Below the pieces are notes generated by a model. It searched no databases. It had not been told where the DNA came from and saw nothing but the letters and a program-made list of their open reading frames with translations. Position numbers and translations under genes: made by a program. From assembly GCA_900115795.1 (NCBI GenBank), contig FOXT01000006.1:1-64000 (forward strand): a DNA stretch of 64,000 nt, given 5' to 3'. Positions 7,805-16,074 of this stretch are shown in pieces; position 1 is the stretch's first letter, and every line of letters begins with the position of its first letter. This DNA is from Lachnospiraceae bacterium XBB1006 (GTDB taxonomy: Bacteria; Bacillota; Clostridia; Lachnospirales; Lachnospiraceae).

Positions 7805-7848
7805 CTTGGATGGGAGAAGGGATGAAACATATGTGATATCTAAAAATC

Positions 7849-8202
7849 TTACGTGCAGATTGCGCAAATCAAAATAAATCACGTAGCAAGAGTTTGTGAA
7901 ATCGAAAACTTTACGTGTAGATGGGCAGAAGTAGAAAAATTGCGGGTAGCCGGAAAGTATGAAAGATAGAAAGTTTACATGTCAGTGGAAGATATTCGTG
8001 AATCACACGTAACTATTTTGGTAAGATGTGGTGCGAGAGTACGTGTGCAAAAAGCAAATCGCATTTTCACACGTAGCAATTGACAAAAGCAGACAAATGG
8101 ATTACGTGTATTTGAAGGATTTTAATATTTTGCACGTATGATTTTGGAAATGTAGGCATTCGTGCTACGTGCATTCTGGTAAAACGGTATAAACGCACGT
8201 AA
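7849..8202. repeat. Array of twelve ACGT-centred half-sites, alternating orientation, ~31-bp spacing
   Basis: TTACGTG-type motifs and their reverse complements alternate through the whole spacer. ACGT cores (or degenerate forms) start at 7851, 7881, 7913, 7944 (degenerate), 7977 (ACAT), 8007, 8041, 8071, 8104, 8134, 8167 and 8197. Intervals alternate near 30 and 32-34 bp, so the array is six diverged ~63-bp units, each a TTACGTG...CACGTAR inverted pair. Sequence between the motifs is poorly conserved. The array ends about 40 bp before the downstream ATG at 8241. It fills the 430-bp gap, which otherwise has no gene. Confidence 0.75.
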
Positions 8203-8240
8203 AAGTCGTAATCACGAGAAACTGAAAAGGAGAAAATATA

Positions 8241-8918
8241 ATGGCTTCATGGATGGTACATCTTAGAATTGCAGATAAACTACTGGATAAAATAGGAAAT
8301 TTGAATGCATGCGCATTTATTCTTGGAAATATTGCACCGGACAGCGGCGTTCCAAACGAGGACTGGTCAGTGTTCACACCGTCAACAAATGTTTCTCATT
8401 TTAAAAGCAAAGTGGACGGAAAAGACAAGATTGATATCGAAAGGTTTACAAGAGAATACTTTACAAAAGAGCAAATTGAAAACTACGAAAAGCAGGAATA
8501 TTCCTTCTTCCTGGGGTATTACGTCCATTTGCTGACGGATATTGCATGGGGGAAAATGGTTAAAGCGGGTGGAATGACAAGAGAAAATGCGGAGAAGGAA
8601 AAAATGCCGTATCGGGACTTTGTCAATAAAAACAAGGACGACTGGTACGATTTGGATTTTCTGTATCTGGAGGAACATCCGGATTTCCGGGCATTTCGAA
8701 TGTATGAAGAGGCGGAGGATGTTACCAACGTATTTTTGGAAACTTTTCCGAAGGATGCCTTTGAAAACCGACGAGAATATATCTGTGGTTTTTATCATAG
8801 CGATGAGCATGGGGAGTTGCACAGGGAATACCGTTATCTGACGAAAGAGAGAGTAGAGCAATTTGTGGAAGAGGCTGCAGAAGAGATTCTATTTTTAATG
8901 CGTACAGTTGTTCGGTAA
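8241..8918 (+). CDS. Zinc-dependent phospholipase C-like protein
   Basis: 225 residues starting MASWMVHLRIADKLL, with the metal-ligand pattern of the zinc-dependent phospholipase C/S1-P1-like fold: N-terminal Trp and His (residues 4-7), ILGNIAPDSG with an Asp, a His in the NVSHF segment, and GYYVHLLTDIAWG with the His-x3-Asp pair. There is no signal peptide, unlike secreted toxins such as alpha-toxin, so this is one of the cytosolic family members of unknown substrate. GGAGAA precedes the ATG. The gene follows the ACGT array and is closed by a strong hairpin. Confidence 0.75.
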   Translation: MASWMVHLRIADKLLDKIGNLNACAFILGNIAPDSGVPNEDWSVFTPSTNVSHFKSKVDGKDKIDIERFTREYFTKEQIENYEKQEYSFFLGYYVHLLTDIAWGKMVKAGGMTRENAEKEKMPYRDFVNKNKDDWYDLDFLYLEEHPDFRAFRMYEEAEDVTNVFLETFPKDAFENRREYICGFYHSDEHGELHREYRYLTKERVEQFVEEAAEEILFLMRTVVR

Positions 8919-8961
8919 AAAAGTATAAGTTGTTATAGAGCAAATCATTTTGGGCGACTGT

Positions 8962-8997
8962 GTGCAACAGCCCCTCAGGTTTGAGAGGCTGTTGCAC
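8962..8997. terminator. Hairpin between the phospholipase-like gene and the convergent methyltransferase gene
   Basis: Perfect 11-bp arms (GTGCAACAGCC at 8962-8972 and GGCTGTTGCAC at 8987-8997), extended by inner CCTC/GAGG-type pairs. There is no clear T-run on either strand, but its place between convergent genes fits a terminator or transcript-end structure. Confidence 0.55.
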
Positions 8998-9065
8998 GAA
9001 TACTCGGTTACAAATAATATTTCGCTACTTGCATCAAGAATAGGTAATTGAGAAACGAGTGCATG

Positions 9066-9905
9066 TTATCGTCGTAACTCCCAAAATGCTAAGGTACTTG
9101 CAGCTGCCACATTTAAAGAATCCACACCCCCGGCCATTGGAATTTTCACAACATAATCCGATTGGACAATGGTGTCACGGGAAAGTCCGTGTCCTTCGCT
9201 TCCCATAAGAATGGCAAGTTTGTCGATGGATTTTAAAATTGGGTCATTGATAAAAATACAATTGTCGGTTAAAGCCAAGGCGGCAGTGGTAAAGCCTTGC
9301 TGGTGGAGCATAGCAATGTAGTTTGACGAAGGAACAGATTCCAATCTGGTGTAAGGGATCTGAAATACACAGCCCATGCTAACTCTGGCTGCGCGGCGAT
9401 AAAGTGGGTCCGAACAATCCGATGTTAATACAATACCATCCATAAAAAGAGCAGCCGCAGAGCGGAAAATGGAGCCAACATTAGCCGGATTATCAACGGA
9501 TTCTAATACCACAAGCCGTTTGGCATCTGCGCACAGAGATGCTAAAGACTTCATAGGGGCGCGACGCAGGCAGGCGAGCAGGCCTCTTGTAACAGCATAT
9601 CCCGGAATGTGACGTAACAAGGTTTGCGAAACGAGATATACCTTCGTACCGGGATAATTGGCCAAAAGGTTGCGAATTTCCATGTGCGCCTCTGAAGGTG
9701 CCACGCAGGTAAATACTTCCTCTTCCACCAAAAAACTTTCCGGTTCATAGCCGGCGGCCAGTGCGCGAGAAATTACTTTTGCACTTTCTGCAATAAAGAG
9801 TCCTTCTTTGGGTTCGTAGTAATGAAACAACTGGCTTTCGTTTAGTTGAAAATATACGGCAAGATCCGGATGGTGGATATCTGTTATTTTTTCTAAATTA
9901 ATCAT
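9066..9905 (-). CDS. SpoU/TrmH-family RNA 2'-O-methyltransferase
   Basis: 279 residues from the ATG at 9905, which has AGGAAAGGA upstream; longer in-frame extensions lack an RBS. The N-terminal 110 residues form a substrate-binding domain of the SpoU_sub_bind type. The C-terminal SPOUT domain shows motif 1 (VDNPANVGSIFRSAAAL), motif 2 (LMGSEGHGL) and motif 3 (IPMAGGVDSLNVAAASTL), whose Asn/Ser residues build the trefoil knot that binds S-adenosylmethionine. It methylates ribose in rRNA or tRNA; the exact target cannot be read from the sequence. Transcribed divergently from the hypB operon. Confidence 0.85.
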   Translation of the reverse strand: MINLEKITDIHHPDLAVYFQLNESQLFHYYEPKEGLFIAESAKVISRALAAGYEPESFLVEEEVFTCVAPSEAHMEIRNLLANYPGTKVYLVSQTLLRHIPGYAVTRGLLACLRRAPMKSLASLCADAKRLVVLESVDNPANVGSIFRSAAALFMDGIVLTSDCSDPLYRRAARVSMGCVFQIPYTRLESVPSSNYIAMLHQQGFTTAALALTDNCIFINDPILKSIDKLAILMGSEGHGLSRDTIVQSDYVVKIPMAGGVDSLNVAAASTLAFWELRR

Positions 9906-10030
9906 AAGTAATCCTTTCCTGTAAACCATTCTATAACAGTATACTATAAAATCGCAGCTCCCGATAGGGAGTCTTTTTTTACGAAAATATAAACATTGTA
10001 TGAATATTGATACAAGAAACCAAATAGCTA

Positions 10031-10059
10031 TTGCAAGTTTCTTTGCTATAGTGTAAAAT
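10031..10059 (+). promoter_or_regulatory. Probable promoter of the hypB operon
   Basis: TTGCAA at 10031-10036 and TAAAAT at 10054-10059, 17-bp spacer, about 110 bp before hypB. It leaves a long leader containing the dyad at 10125-10139. Confidence 0.5.
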
Positions 10060-10124
10060 TTAAGTGAAAAATGACCAAAATTCATTATTTTTTAATGTTT
10101 ATGTTAAAAAATGCGCAAAATGAA

Positions 10125-10139
10125 TGTGCATACTGCACA
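10125..10139. promoter_or_regulatory. Dyad TGTGCA-TAC-TGCACA upstream of hypB
   Basis: Two perfect 6-bp inverted arms separated by three bases, 30 bp before the hypB start and downstream of the likely promoter. This is the shape of a homodimeric repressor operator. No regulator can be assigned; a nickel- or redox-responsive factor would suit the operon. Confidence 0.4.
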
Positions 10140-10167
10140 GAAATGAAGGAAAATCCGGAGGTTTTTT

Positions 10168-10839
10168 ATGGAAAAAGATGTACGTGTCATTGAAGTTAAA
10201 CGCAGTATTTTTGAGGACAACAACAAAGATGCTGACAGATTGCGGGCGGAGTTGAAAGAGAAGGGTGTTTTTTTATTAAACCTGATGTCTTCTCCGGGAT
10301 CGGGTAAAACCACAACGTTGCTGGCGCTGGCAAAAGCGCTTGAAGGAAGAGTCAAGATGGGCGTTATGGAGGCGGATATTGATTCGGCAGTAGATGCCGA
10401 GACAATGTTAGAACATGGTGTTAAATCCATTCAGATTCATACCGGAGGGATGTGTCACCTGGATGCGGATATGACCAGACAGGGACTGTATGAGTTTGGA
10501 ATGGACGATGCAGAACTGATAGTATTGGAGAATGTCGGTAATCTTGTATGCCCGGCAGAATTTGATACCGGTGCGGTGAAGAATATGACCATTTTGTCGG
10601 TGCCGGAAGGCGATGACAAGCCGCAGAAGTATCCATTGATGTATGAAACCTGCGATTTGTTGGTGATTAATAAGATGGATGTTTTGCCGTATTTTGATTT
10701 TGACAAGGCAAATGTGGAAAAATACGCACGACTTCGGAACCCGAACATTGATATCTTGTACATTTCTGCAAAGACCGGGGAAGGAATCGATGCCTTGGCG
10801 GATTGGATTGTAAAGGAAGTAAAGAATTGGAGTAAGTAA
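10168..10839 (+). CDS. hypB: HypB-type nickel-insertion GTPase
   Basis: 223 residues. Walker A (SSPGSGKTTTLL, residues about 43-54), the Ni/Zn-binding GMCH segment (IHTGGMCHLDADM) and the guanine-specificity motif NKMDVL mark the HypB/UreG SIMIBI GTPase family. VGNLVCPAEFDTG is a HypB signature. HypB uses GTP hydrolysis to load nickel, normally into [NiFe]-hydrogenase. The N-terminus has no histidine-rich nickel-storage tail. GGAGG lies before the ATG. It heads a nine-gene co-directional run that ends with hypA, but no hydrogenase gene is present, which suggests that its client is another nickel enzyme, perhaps one encoded in this operon. Confidence 0.9.
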   Translation: MEKDVRVIEVKRSIFEDNNKDADRLRAELKEKGVFLLNLMSSPGSGKTTTLLALAKALEGRVKMGVMEADIDSAVDAETMLEHGVKSIQIHTGGMCHLDADMTRQGLYEFGMDDAELIVLENVGNLVCPAEFDTGAVKNMTILSVPEGDDKPQKYPLMYETCDLLVINKMDVLPYFDFDKANVEKYARLRNPNIDILYISAKTGEGIDALADWIVKEVKNWSK

Positions 10840-11607
10840 ATGGATGTAAAGAAGACAAAAATCTTGGCCGTGGCCGGTAAAGGGGGCGTCGGAAAGACCT
10901 CCATTGCGGCTACGATTGTACGACACTTGACGGAATGTTATCCGGATAAGAAGATTTTGGCAATCGATGCAGATCCGGCAGTAGGGTTGTCAACCGCATT
11001 GGGGCTTGAGGTGACAACCACCGTAGATGATATTCGAAAAGAAGTGGTTATGACGGTAGAGGATGGCGATACAAGAAGTGCTATGGAGCTTTTAGGAGAA
11101 GCGAGATATCGTATTTTTGATGCATTGGTGGAACAAGATGGGTTTAGCTTTATTGCTATAGGGCGTCCGGAGGCGGCAGGATGCTACTGCAAGATTAACA
11201 CCTATTTAAAAGAAGTAATCAGTATTCTTTCAGAGAATTTTGATTACGTGGTAATTGACGGTGAGGCAGGCATTGAACAGATTAATCGCCGAGTAATGGA
11301 AAAAGTGACACATTTGCTACTTATTACGGATTCCAGTCGAAAAGGAACACAGGTAATAAAGACCATTAAGAAGGTGGCAGATGAGTTGGTAATGTATGAT
11401 AAAATTGGGGTGATTGCCAACCGATTACCGGCAGAGAATGTAAAAGACTTTATGGACATTGGCGATATTCCGGTGTTGGCATATATTCCATCGGATGCAT
11501 CTTTGGCGGAATTTGATTTGAAGGGAGAGAATGTTTTTTATCTTCCGGAGAATTCGTCGGTGGTAAAAGGTGTGAAGCAAGCATTACAGAAGATGCAGAT
11601 TATGTAG
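10840..11607 (+). CDS. CooC-like nickel-insertion ATPase (MinD/ArsA fold)
   Basis: 255 residues. A deviant Walker A (GKGGVGKT, residues 13-20) and IDADPAVGL belong to the SIMIBI ATPase class. The C-Y-C motif at residues 115-117 corresponds to the CXC metal site of CooC, which binds nickel or zinc at the dimer interface and matures the C-cluster of CO dehydrogenase. The ATG directly follows the hypB stop codon, so the two are tightly coupled. With HypA and HypB this makes three metal-delivery proteins in one operon. CooC identity is inferred from fold plus CXC position; no CODH gene is in the window. Confidence 0.85.
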   Translation: MDVKKTKILAVAGKGGVGKTSIAATIVRHLTECYPDKKILAIDADPAVGLSTALGLEVTTTVDDIRKEVVMTVEDGDTRSAMELLGEARYRIFDALVEQDGFSFIAIGRPEAAGCYCKINTYLKEVISILSENFDYVVIDGEAGIEQINRRVMEKVTHLLLITDSSRKGTQVIKTIKKVADELVMYDKIGVIANRLPAENVKDFMDIGDIPVLAYIPSDASLAEFDLKGENVFYLPENSSVVKGVKQALQKMQIM

Positions 11608-11628
11608 GATTGTTGGGGAACTTTTAGG

Positions 11629-12819
11629 ATGAAGGATTTAAAACACTTATATTATTTTGAAAAATTGCTGGAAGATGCAAATAACGAGCTGGTCAGGCAG
11701 GCGCAGGCGGATGGACGTAAATGCATTGCAACGGTGTGCGAGAACGTTCCGGAGCCGCTTTTGAATCTGCCGGGGATATTTAGCGTGCGCTTACGCGCAC
11801 CACGAACAGGTTCCATGGAAATGGGAACGTACTATTTGACCAGTTTTTTGTGTGAGTACACAAGGGCATTGCTTGAGCGGGCCATGGAAGGTGGTTATAA
11901 TTTTGTAGATGCCATGATTTCACCGGATGGATGCTCCATGCTGAACCGGTGTATTGAGAATATGGAGTTGCTAAAAACCTTTAAAAAGGAGCACGTCTTT
12001 TTTGATTATATGGAAATTCCCATGAAGGCAGATGCCAATGGACTGAATTTGTACGTGTTGCAATGTAAGAATCATATATTAAAGCCGCTTAGGGAGAAGT
12101 TTGGCATTGATACGTCGGAAGAGGCCATTCGAAAAGCGGTGGCAGAGCATAACCGTGTATGTCAGTTGATTCGCGCATTGGGAGAATTTCGTAAAGAAGA
12201 GAATCCACGAATTACCGGTTACGAATATCATATTTTGACAATGGCCACCTATGTGGCACCGAAGGATCGTCTGATTGAAAAACTGGAAGAAACCTTAGAG
12301 GAGGTTAAGAACCGTAAACCGGATGAAAAGAGTCGTTATCGGGCAAGAGTGGTGCTTGTAGGGTCGGAAGTGGATGACGTGGATGTTGTGAAACTGATAG
12401 AAGAATCCGGTGCCTATGTGTGCGCGGATCGGTTCTGCTATGGCTCATTTCCGGGAAGAGATCCTATTGTTTTGCAGGATAAGGAGGATGCATTAACGCA
12501 GATTTGCCATCAATACATGATGCGTGGACAATGCGCCCGCTACATGAATCAGGAGAAAATTCAAGCCAGACGTGCTTACGTCAATGATTTGGCCAAAGAG
12601 TATCGTGCGGACGGAATTATTTACGAACAAATGAAATTTTGCGATCCGTGGGCTTATGAGCGCATGGTGGGATCGCAGGTTTTGCGGCAGGAGTACGCAT
12701 ATCCGGTATTGTCCGTTGACCGTCCCTACGCCCTTGGTATTTCCGGACAGTTGCGTACCCGTGTGCAAGCCTTTGTGGAAAGCATAGAGATTAAGAAGAT
12801 ACAAGGGGGAGGGAAGTAA
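11629..12819 (+). CDS. 2-hydroxyacyl-CoA dehydratase-family subunit (HgdB-like, first)
   Basis: 396 residues of the HgdB/FldB/BcrBC fold, whose members bind [4Fe-4S] or double-cubane [8Fe-9S] clusters. Candidate ligands include Cys in IATVCENVPEP, SPDGCSMLNRC and QMKFCDPW. The last matches the FCDP motif seen near the cluster in this family. It overlaps the next gene (TAATG) and is followed by an activator ATPase, the standard arrangement for dehydratases, benzoyl-CoA reductases and double-cubane cluster proteins. The substrate is unknown: no CoA-transferase or acyl-CoA dehydrogenase genes are nearby, which argues against an ordinary hydroxyacyl-CoA pathway. Confidence 0.8.
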   Translation: MKDLKHLYYFEKLLEDANNELVRQAQADGRKCIATVCENVPEPLLNLPGIFSVRLRAPRTGSMEMGTYYLTSFLCEYTRALLERAMEGGYNFVDAMISPDGCSMLNRCIENMELLKTFKKEHVFFDYMEIPMKADANGLNLYVLQCKNHILKPLREKFGIDTSEEAIRKAVAEHNRVCQLIRALGEFRKEENPRITGYEYHILTMATYVAPKDRLIEKLEETLEEVKNRKPDEKSRYRARVVLVGSEVDDVDVVKLIEESGAYVCADRFCYGSFPGRDPIVLQDKEDALTQICHQYMMRGQCARYMNQEKIQARRAYVNDLAKEYRADGIIYEQMKFCDPWAYERMVGSQVLRQEYAYPVLSVDRPYALGISGQLRTRVQAFVESIEIKKIQGGGK

Positions 12820-14369
12820 TGGGAAAAGAAATTGGAAGTGAAAAATTAGGAAGCCTATATACCAACGGAAAGGTGCGAAAGCGTAGGGAATGGCGCGGGA
12901 TTCGTGATACTTTTTACGATTATACAAGATGGCTTCGTATTATGGGAATCCTTACCAGATTTATTGTGAAACCGAGGAATATCAAAGCGTTTTTCCGCTA
13001 TCGCTGGATGGCCAATTATTTAGCGGCACCAATGATGGTAGATCGTCATACCCAGGGATTACGTGGTCCGCAACTTCGCATTATGCATACGGAGTTTGAC
13101 CTGGTTATGGATGATGTGGCAAAGCTGCTTGATAAACTGTTTAAAGGGGATCGTCGCATCGGAAACGATGAAGAATTTTCAAAAAAAGTGGTACTTATGG
13201 ACGAAAATGAGATGACCGCTGTTATGATGGGATTCCCAACGCTTTTGGGACTGAGTCGTGAAACACCGGCGGTCTATGTGTCGGTGTTGTTAAATCAGTT
13301 TGCGGCATGCCACTACATAGATGTAGCGCAAGAGTATGGACTCCCGGGAGATGTATGCCCGATGCCCGAAGCAGAGGCCGGCGTGTCCATTGACGATGAT
13401 TTTCCGGTACTTGGTGCATGTGCTATACAGTGTAATACCACCTGCGATGGTTCACTGATGGGGAACGGCGTCATTTCTAAGCGGCTGGAATTAGAAGATG
13501 GCATTCCTTGTTTTCAGCTGGCAGCGCCCCTTCGACACAGGGAAGAGGATGTGCAGGAATATGCAGCCCAGGAGATTCGCAACTGCATTGCATTTATTGA
13601 AAAGCATACCGGTGCGACGTGGGATTGGGACCACTATTTTACATGCGCAAAACGTGTAAATGAGTCAACCCGCCATCGATTGGAATGGCTGGAAATGAAT
13701 AAGACCGATTATCCGCAGGTGTTCGGCTCAAATTTAGCGTTGTATACGGAAACGAATTACATGGCCATCTGTGGAAAAGATCAGAATTTTGTTAATGCAG
13801 ACCGCAAGATAACTGCCTTGGCCGAAGCCGCTTATAAGAAGCAAACAAAGGTGGTGAAGGAGTATCGCCACCGTGCAATCGTATGGGGTGTTCAGTCTCA
13901 TTTCTATATGGATTTTTTAATCTGGCTGCAGAATTGCTGGGGAATTTTGCCATTGACCGACATGTTGTCCATGGTTAGTACAAAGGTTCTTTCAGAGGAT
14001 GACAAGGAACAGGCAATTTACGATATGGCGTGGCTTACGGAGAATATGATTATGAGAAATCGTACCCATGGCGGCTACAAGGTGCTGTTGGATGAGTTGT
14101 GGGAGTTTTGCGAGGAATTTCGTGCCGATACCGTTATTTTGTGGGAGCATATGGCGTGTAAGGCACTGGTGGGCATGCACGGCCAGTTTGAAGAGAAAGC
14201 CAGAGAAAAGGGCATTCATTTGATTTGGGTAGGGCATGATTTGTTTGATCCCCGGGTAATCTCGCGACAGGAAATTCGCGATCAAGTGAATCGCTACATG
14301 CGAACGGTTTTCCGGGAGGAACCCATTGATCCGAGTTTGGAAATAGTAACAGATGAACATTCATGGTAA
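12819..14369 (+). CDS. 2-hydroxyacyl-CoA dehydratase-family subunit (HgdB-like, second)
   Basis: 516 residues, related in fold to the preceding protein but longer, with an N-terminal extension of about 100 residues that is basic and aromatic-rich. Cysteines concentrate in residues about 165-235 (DVCPMPEAEAG, GACAIQCNTTCDGS). The C-terminal part (ILWEHMACKALVG...) lacks the FCDP motif of its partner, so the two subunits are not equivalent. It may bind a cluster in its central domain and pair with the upstream subunit. Start ATG overlaps the upstream stop by one base, implying coupled translation. Confidence 0.7.
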   Translation: MGKEIGSEKLGSLYTNGKVRKRREWRGIRDTFYDYTRWLRIMGILTRFIVKPRNIKAFFRYRWMANYLAAPMMVDRHTQGLRGPQLRIMHTEFDLVMDDVAKLLDKLFKGDRRIGNDEEFSKKVVLMDENEMTAVMMGFPTLLGLSRETPAVYVSVLLNQFAACHYIDVAQEYGLPGDVCPMPEAEAGVSIDDDFPVLGACAIQCNTTCDGSLMGNGVISKRLELEDGIPCFQLAAPLRHREEDVQEYAAQEIRNCIAFIEKHTGATWDWDHYFTCAKRVNESTRHRLEWLEMNKTDYPQVFGSNLALYTETNYMAICGKDQNFVNADRKITALAEAAYKKQTKVVKEYRHRAIVWGVQSHFYMDFLIWLQNCWGILPLTDMLSMVSTKVLSEDDKEQAIYDMAWLTENMIMRNRTHGGYKVLLDELWEFCEEFRADTVILWEHMACKALVGMHGQFEEKAREKGIHLIWVGHDLFDPRVISRQEIRDQVNRYMRTVFREEPIDPSLEIVTDEHSW

Positions 14370-14384
14370 TTGGAGGAAAAGTAG

Positions 14385-15176
14385 ATGAAATATTATGGAG
14401 GATGCGATTCCGGAAGTACCTACACCAAGTGTGTAATTATTGATGAGAACGGAAAGATGGTGTCGGATGTGACCCTTCGCAGTCGTATCAATGCAGTGCT
14501 CAGTTGTGAAGATGCGTTGAATCAGGCGGTGGAAAAGGTTCCGGATTTACACTCGCCACAAGAGTTAACGTATCTGGTGGGAACCGGATATGGAAGAAAT
14601 AAAGTGCCGTTTGCGGACGAGAATATTTCGGAGATTAGTTGTCACGCTATGGGCGTTCATGTAGCAGACCCGAAGGTAAAGGCCATTATCGATATTGGTG
14701 GTCAGGATGTCAAGGGAATCGCGGTGGATACAGATGGAACCGTTTTGAACTTTGCCATGAATGATAAGTGCGCCGCCGGAACCGGACGTTTTTTTGAGGC
14801 GATGGCAAGAGCTTTTGAAATGGAGTTGTCGGAGTTCTCGAATTTGTCATTACAGGCAAAAAATGTGATTCCTATTACAGCTCAGTGTACGGTGTTTGCG
14901 GAATCTGAGGTTATTTCTCTTGTAGGAGAGGGAAAGCCGATGGATGAGATTGCCGCCGGAATTGAGTTGTCTGTTGCGAAGCGTTGCTTTGTTATGAGTA
15001 AAAAGGCAGGTGCGGTGGATCATATTACGTTGACCGGTGGATGTGCGAAAAATGCCGGATTAAAGGCCGCGATAGAACAGGTTTTGAATCTAAAGGTAAT
15101 AGATTTGCCGATTGATCCGCAGCTTATGGGTGCCCTTGGTGCAGCTGAGTTTGCAAGACAAAAGGCTGAAAGATAG
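14385..15176 (+). CDS. Acyl-CoA dehydratase activase (BcrAD/BadFG/HgdC-type ATPase)
   Basis: 263 residues of the ASKHA fold: CDSGSTYTKCVIID is the phosphate-1 loop, IDIGGQDVKGI the second phosphate motif and TGGCAKNAGL the adenosine motif. Cys129 (NDKCAAGTG) and Cys168 (TAQCTVFAES) are the two cysteines that, in the homodimer, hold one bridging [4Fe-4S] cluster. ATP hydrolysis drives low-potential electron transfer to the dehydratase or double-cubane partner, here presumably the two upstream subunits. GGAGG precedes the ATG. Length matches the family. Confidence 0.9.
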   Translation: MKYYGGCDSGSTYTKCVIIDENGKMVSDVTLRSRINAVLSCEDALNQAVEKVPDLHSPQELTYLVGTGYGRNKVPFADENISEISCHAMGVHVADPKVKAIIDIGGQDVKGIAVDTDGTVLNFAMNDKCAAGTGRFFEAMARAFEMELSEFSNLSLQAKNVIPITAQCTVFAESEVISLVGEGKPMDEIAAGIELSVAKRCFVMSKKAGAVDHITLTGGCAKNAGLKAAIEQVLNLKVIDLPIDPQLMGALGAAEFARQKAER

Positions 15177-15185
15177 GAGGAGCAT

Positions 15186-15353
15186 ATGGGACTGGTACTA
15201 AAAATTCTGCTGATTCTGGCAATCGTAGTTGTCGCGTTTTTTGTTTTGACGTTTACGGTTTACTTCTTCAATTTGGATATGAAGCTTACGGCAAAGTTGG
15301 AACCGTTTTTTTTAAAACATTACGATAAAATCAAAAGGGATCAGCATTTATAG
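15186..15353 (+). CDS. 55-residue single-pass membrane protein
   Basis: ATG 15186 with AGGAGG 6-8 bases upstream, ending at TAG 15351-15353, two bases before the next ATG. Residues about 4-28 form one strongly hydrophobic helix; the rest is charged and lysine-rich (KLTAKLEPF, HYDKIKRDQHL). Its position inside the operon suggests a membrane tether or small subunit for the complex. I do not recognise a family. Confidence 0.6.
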   Translation: MGLVLKILLILAIVVVAFFVLTFTVYFFNLDMKLTAKLEPFFLKHYDKIKRDQHL

Positions 15354-15355
15354 AA

Positions 15356-16069
15356 ATGAAGTTATATGATGAAGTTATCGGCCGGGTTCTTGAACAATTG
15401 GAAACAAAATCCGGACGAACGCTACCGGTGTTAGAAGACACATGGAAGAGTGTGACGGATCGCAGTATGATTCTTAGAAGTGACATGGCATACGAGTTGG
15501 GAGGAGAAGGGCTTCCGGCCATTGGAATGACATTGTTTACCGATAGCAAAGAATGGTCAGAGAAGGATTCTGTGACGGTCATTGGAGAAGATTTACCAAT
15601 GATTACTGGGGATGTTCCCTATGCGAGAGTTGCAATTGTACAAATGGAAGAAGGCGTTTTGCAAGAGGGTGAACGCTTGTACCGGGCGATTCGTGATTTG
15701 GAGTATACGCGGTATCATTTTTATCCGGAAGGATTTATGATGCGCGTTTCCTCGTCAAAAGGACGAGAAAGTGTGCGCGTTGGAAAAGAGGCCTTGACCA
15801 AAGGGCTTGATTTTTCAAAGGTAGGAGCACAGATGATAAAGGCATTTCATAAGCATGCCGGAGTAAAAAGCGTGTCACTGTTTTACATAACAAAGGATAC
15901 GTTTGATTACAAAACATTGGGTAGCCTACAGCGGGAGGCGGAGTCGATTACCAAAGCAATCGACCACATTTCCACAGGCGCAATTATGGATTGTACTGCC
16001 TGCAATTTGCAGACAGTTTGCGACGAAGTCGAGGGTCTTCGTCAGTTACATTTTAACAAGGGAGAGTAA
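15356..16069 (+). CDS. Short acetyl-CoA-synthase-like protein (A-cluster-domain relative)
   Basis: 237 residues. The C-terminal half (FMMRVS, GLDFSKVGAQMIKAFH, VKSVSLFYIT, then CTACNLQTVC at 213-222) parallels the C-terminal domain of acetyl-CoA synthase (AcsB/CdhC), where WMRVSKKAF is followed by a C-x2-C-x8-C segment holding the A-cluster [4Fe-4S]. This protein stops soon after the third cysteine and lacks the later Cys and the C-G-C motif that binds the distal nickel in ACS, so it cannot form a standard A-cluster alone. It may bind a simpler cluster. The similarity is judged by eye; a profile comparison would settle it. It lies between the membrane peptide and the large flavoprotein. Confidence 0.6.
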   Translation: MKLYDEVIGRVLEQLETKSGRTLPVLEDTWKSVTDRSMILRSDMAYELGGEGLPAIGMTLFTDSKEWSEKDSVTVIGEDLPMITGDVPYARVAIVQMEEGVLQEGERLYRAIRDLEYTRYHFYPEGFMMRVSSSKGRESVRVGKEALTKGLDFSKVGAQMIKAFHKHAGVKSVSLFYITKDTFDYKTLGSLQREAESITKAIDHISTGAIMDCTACNLQTVCDEVEGLRQLHFNKGE

Positions 16070-16074
16070 AAGAT

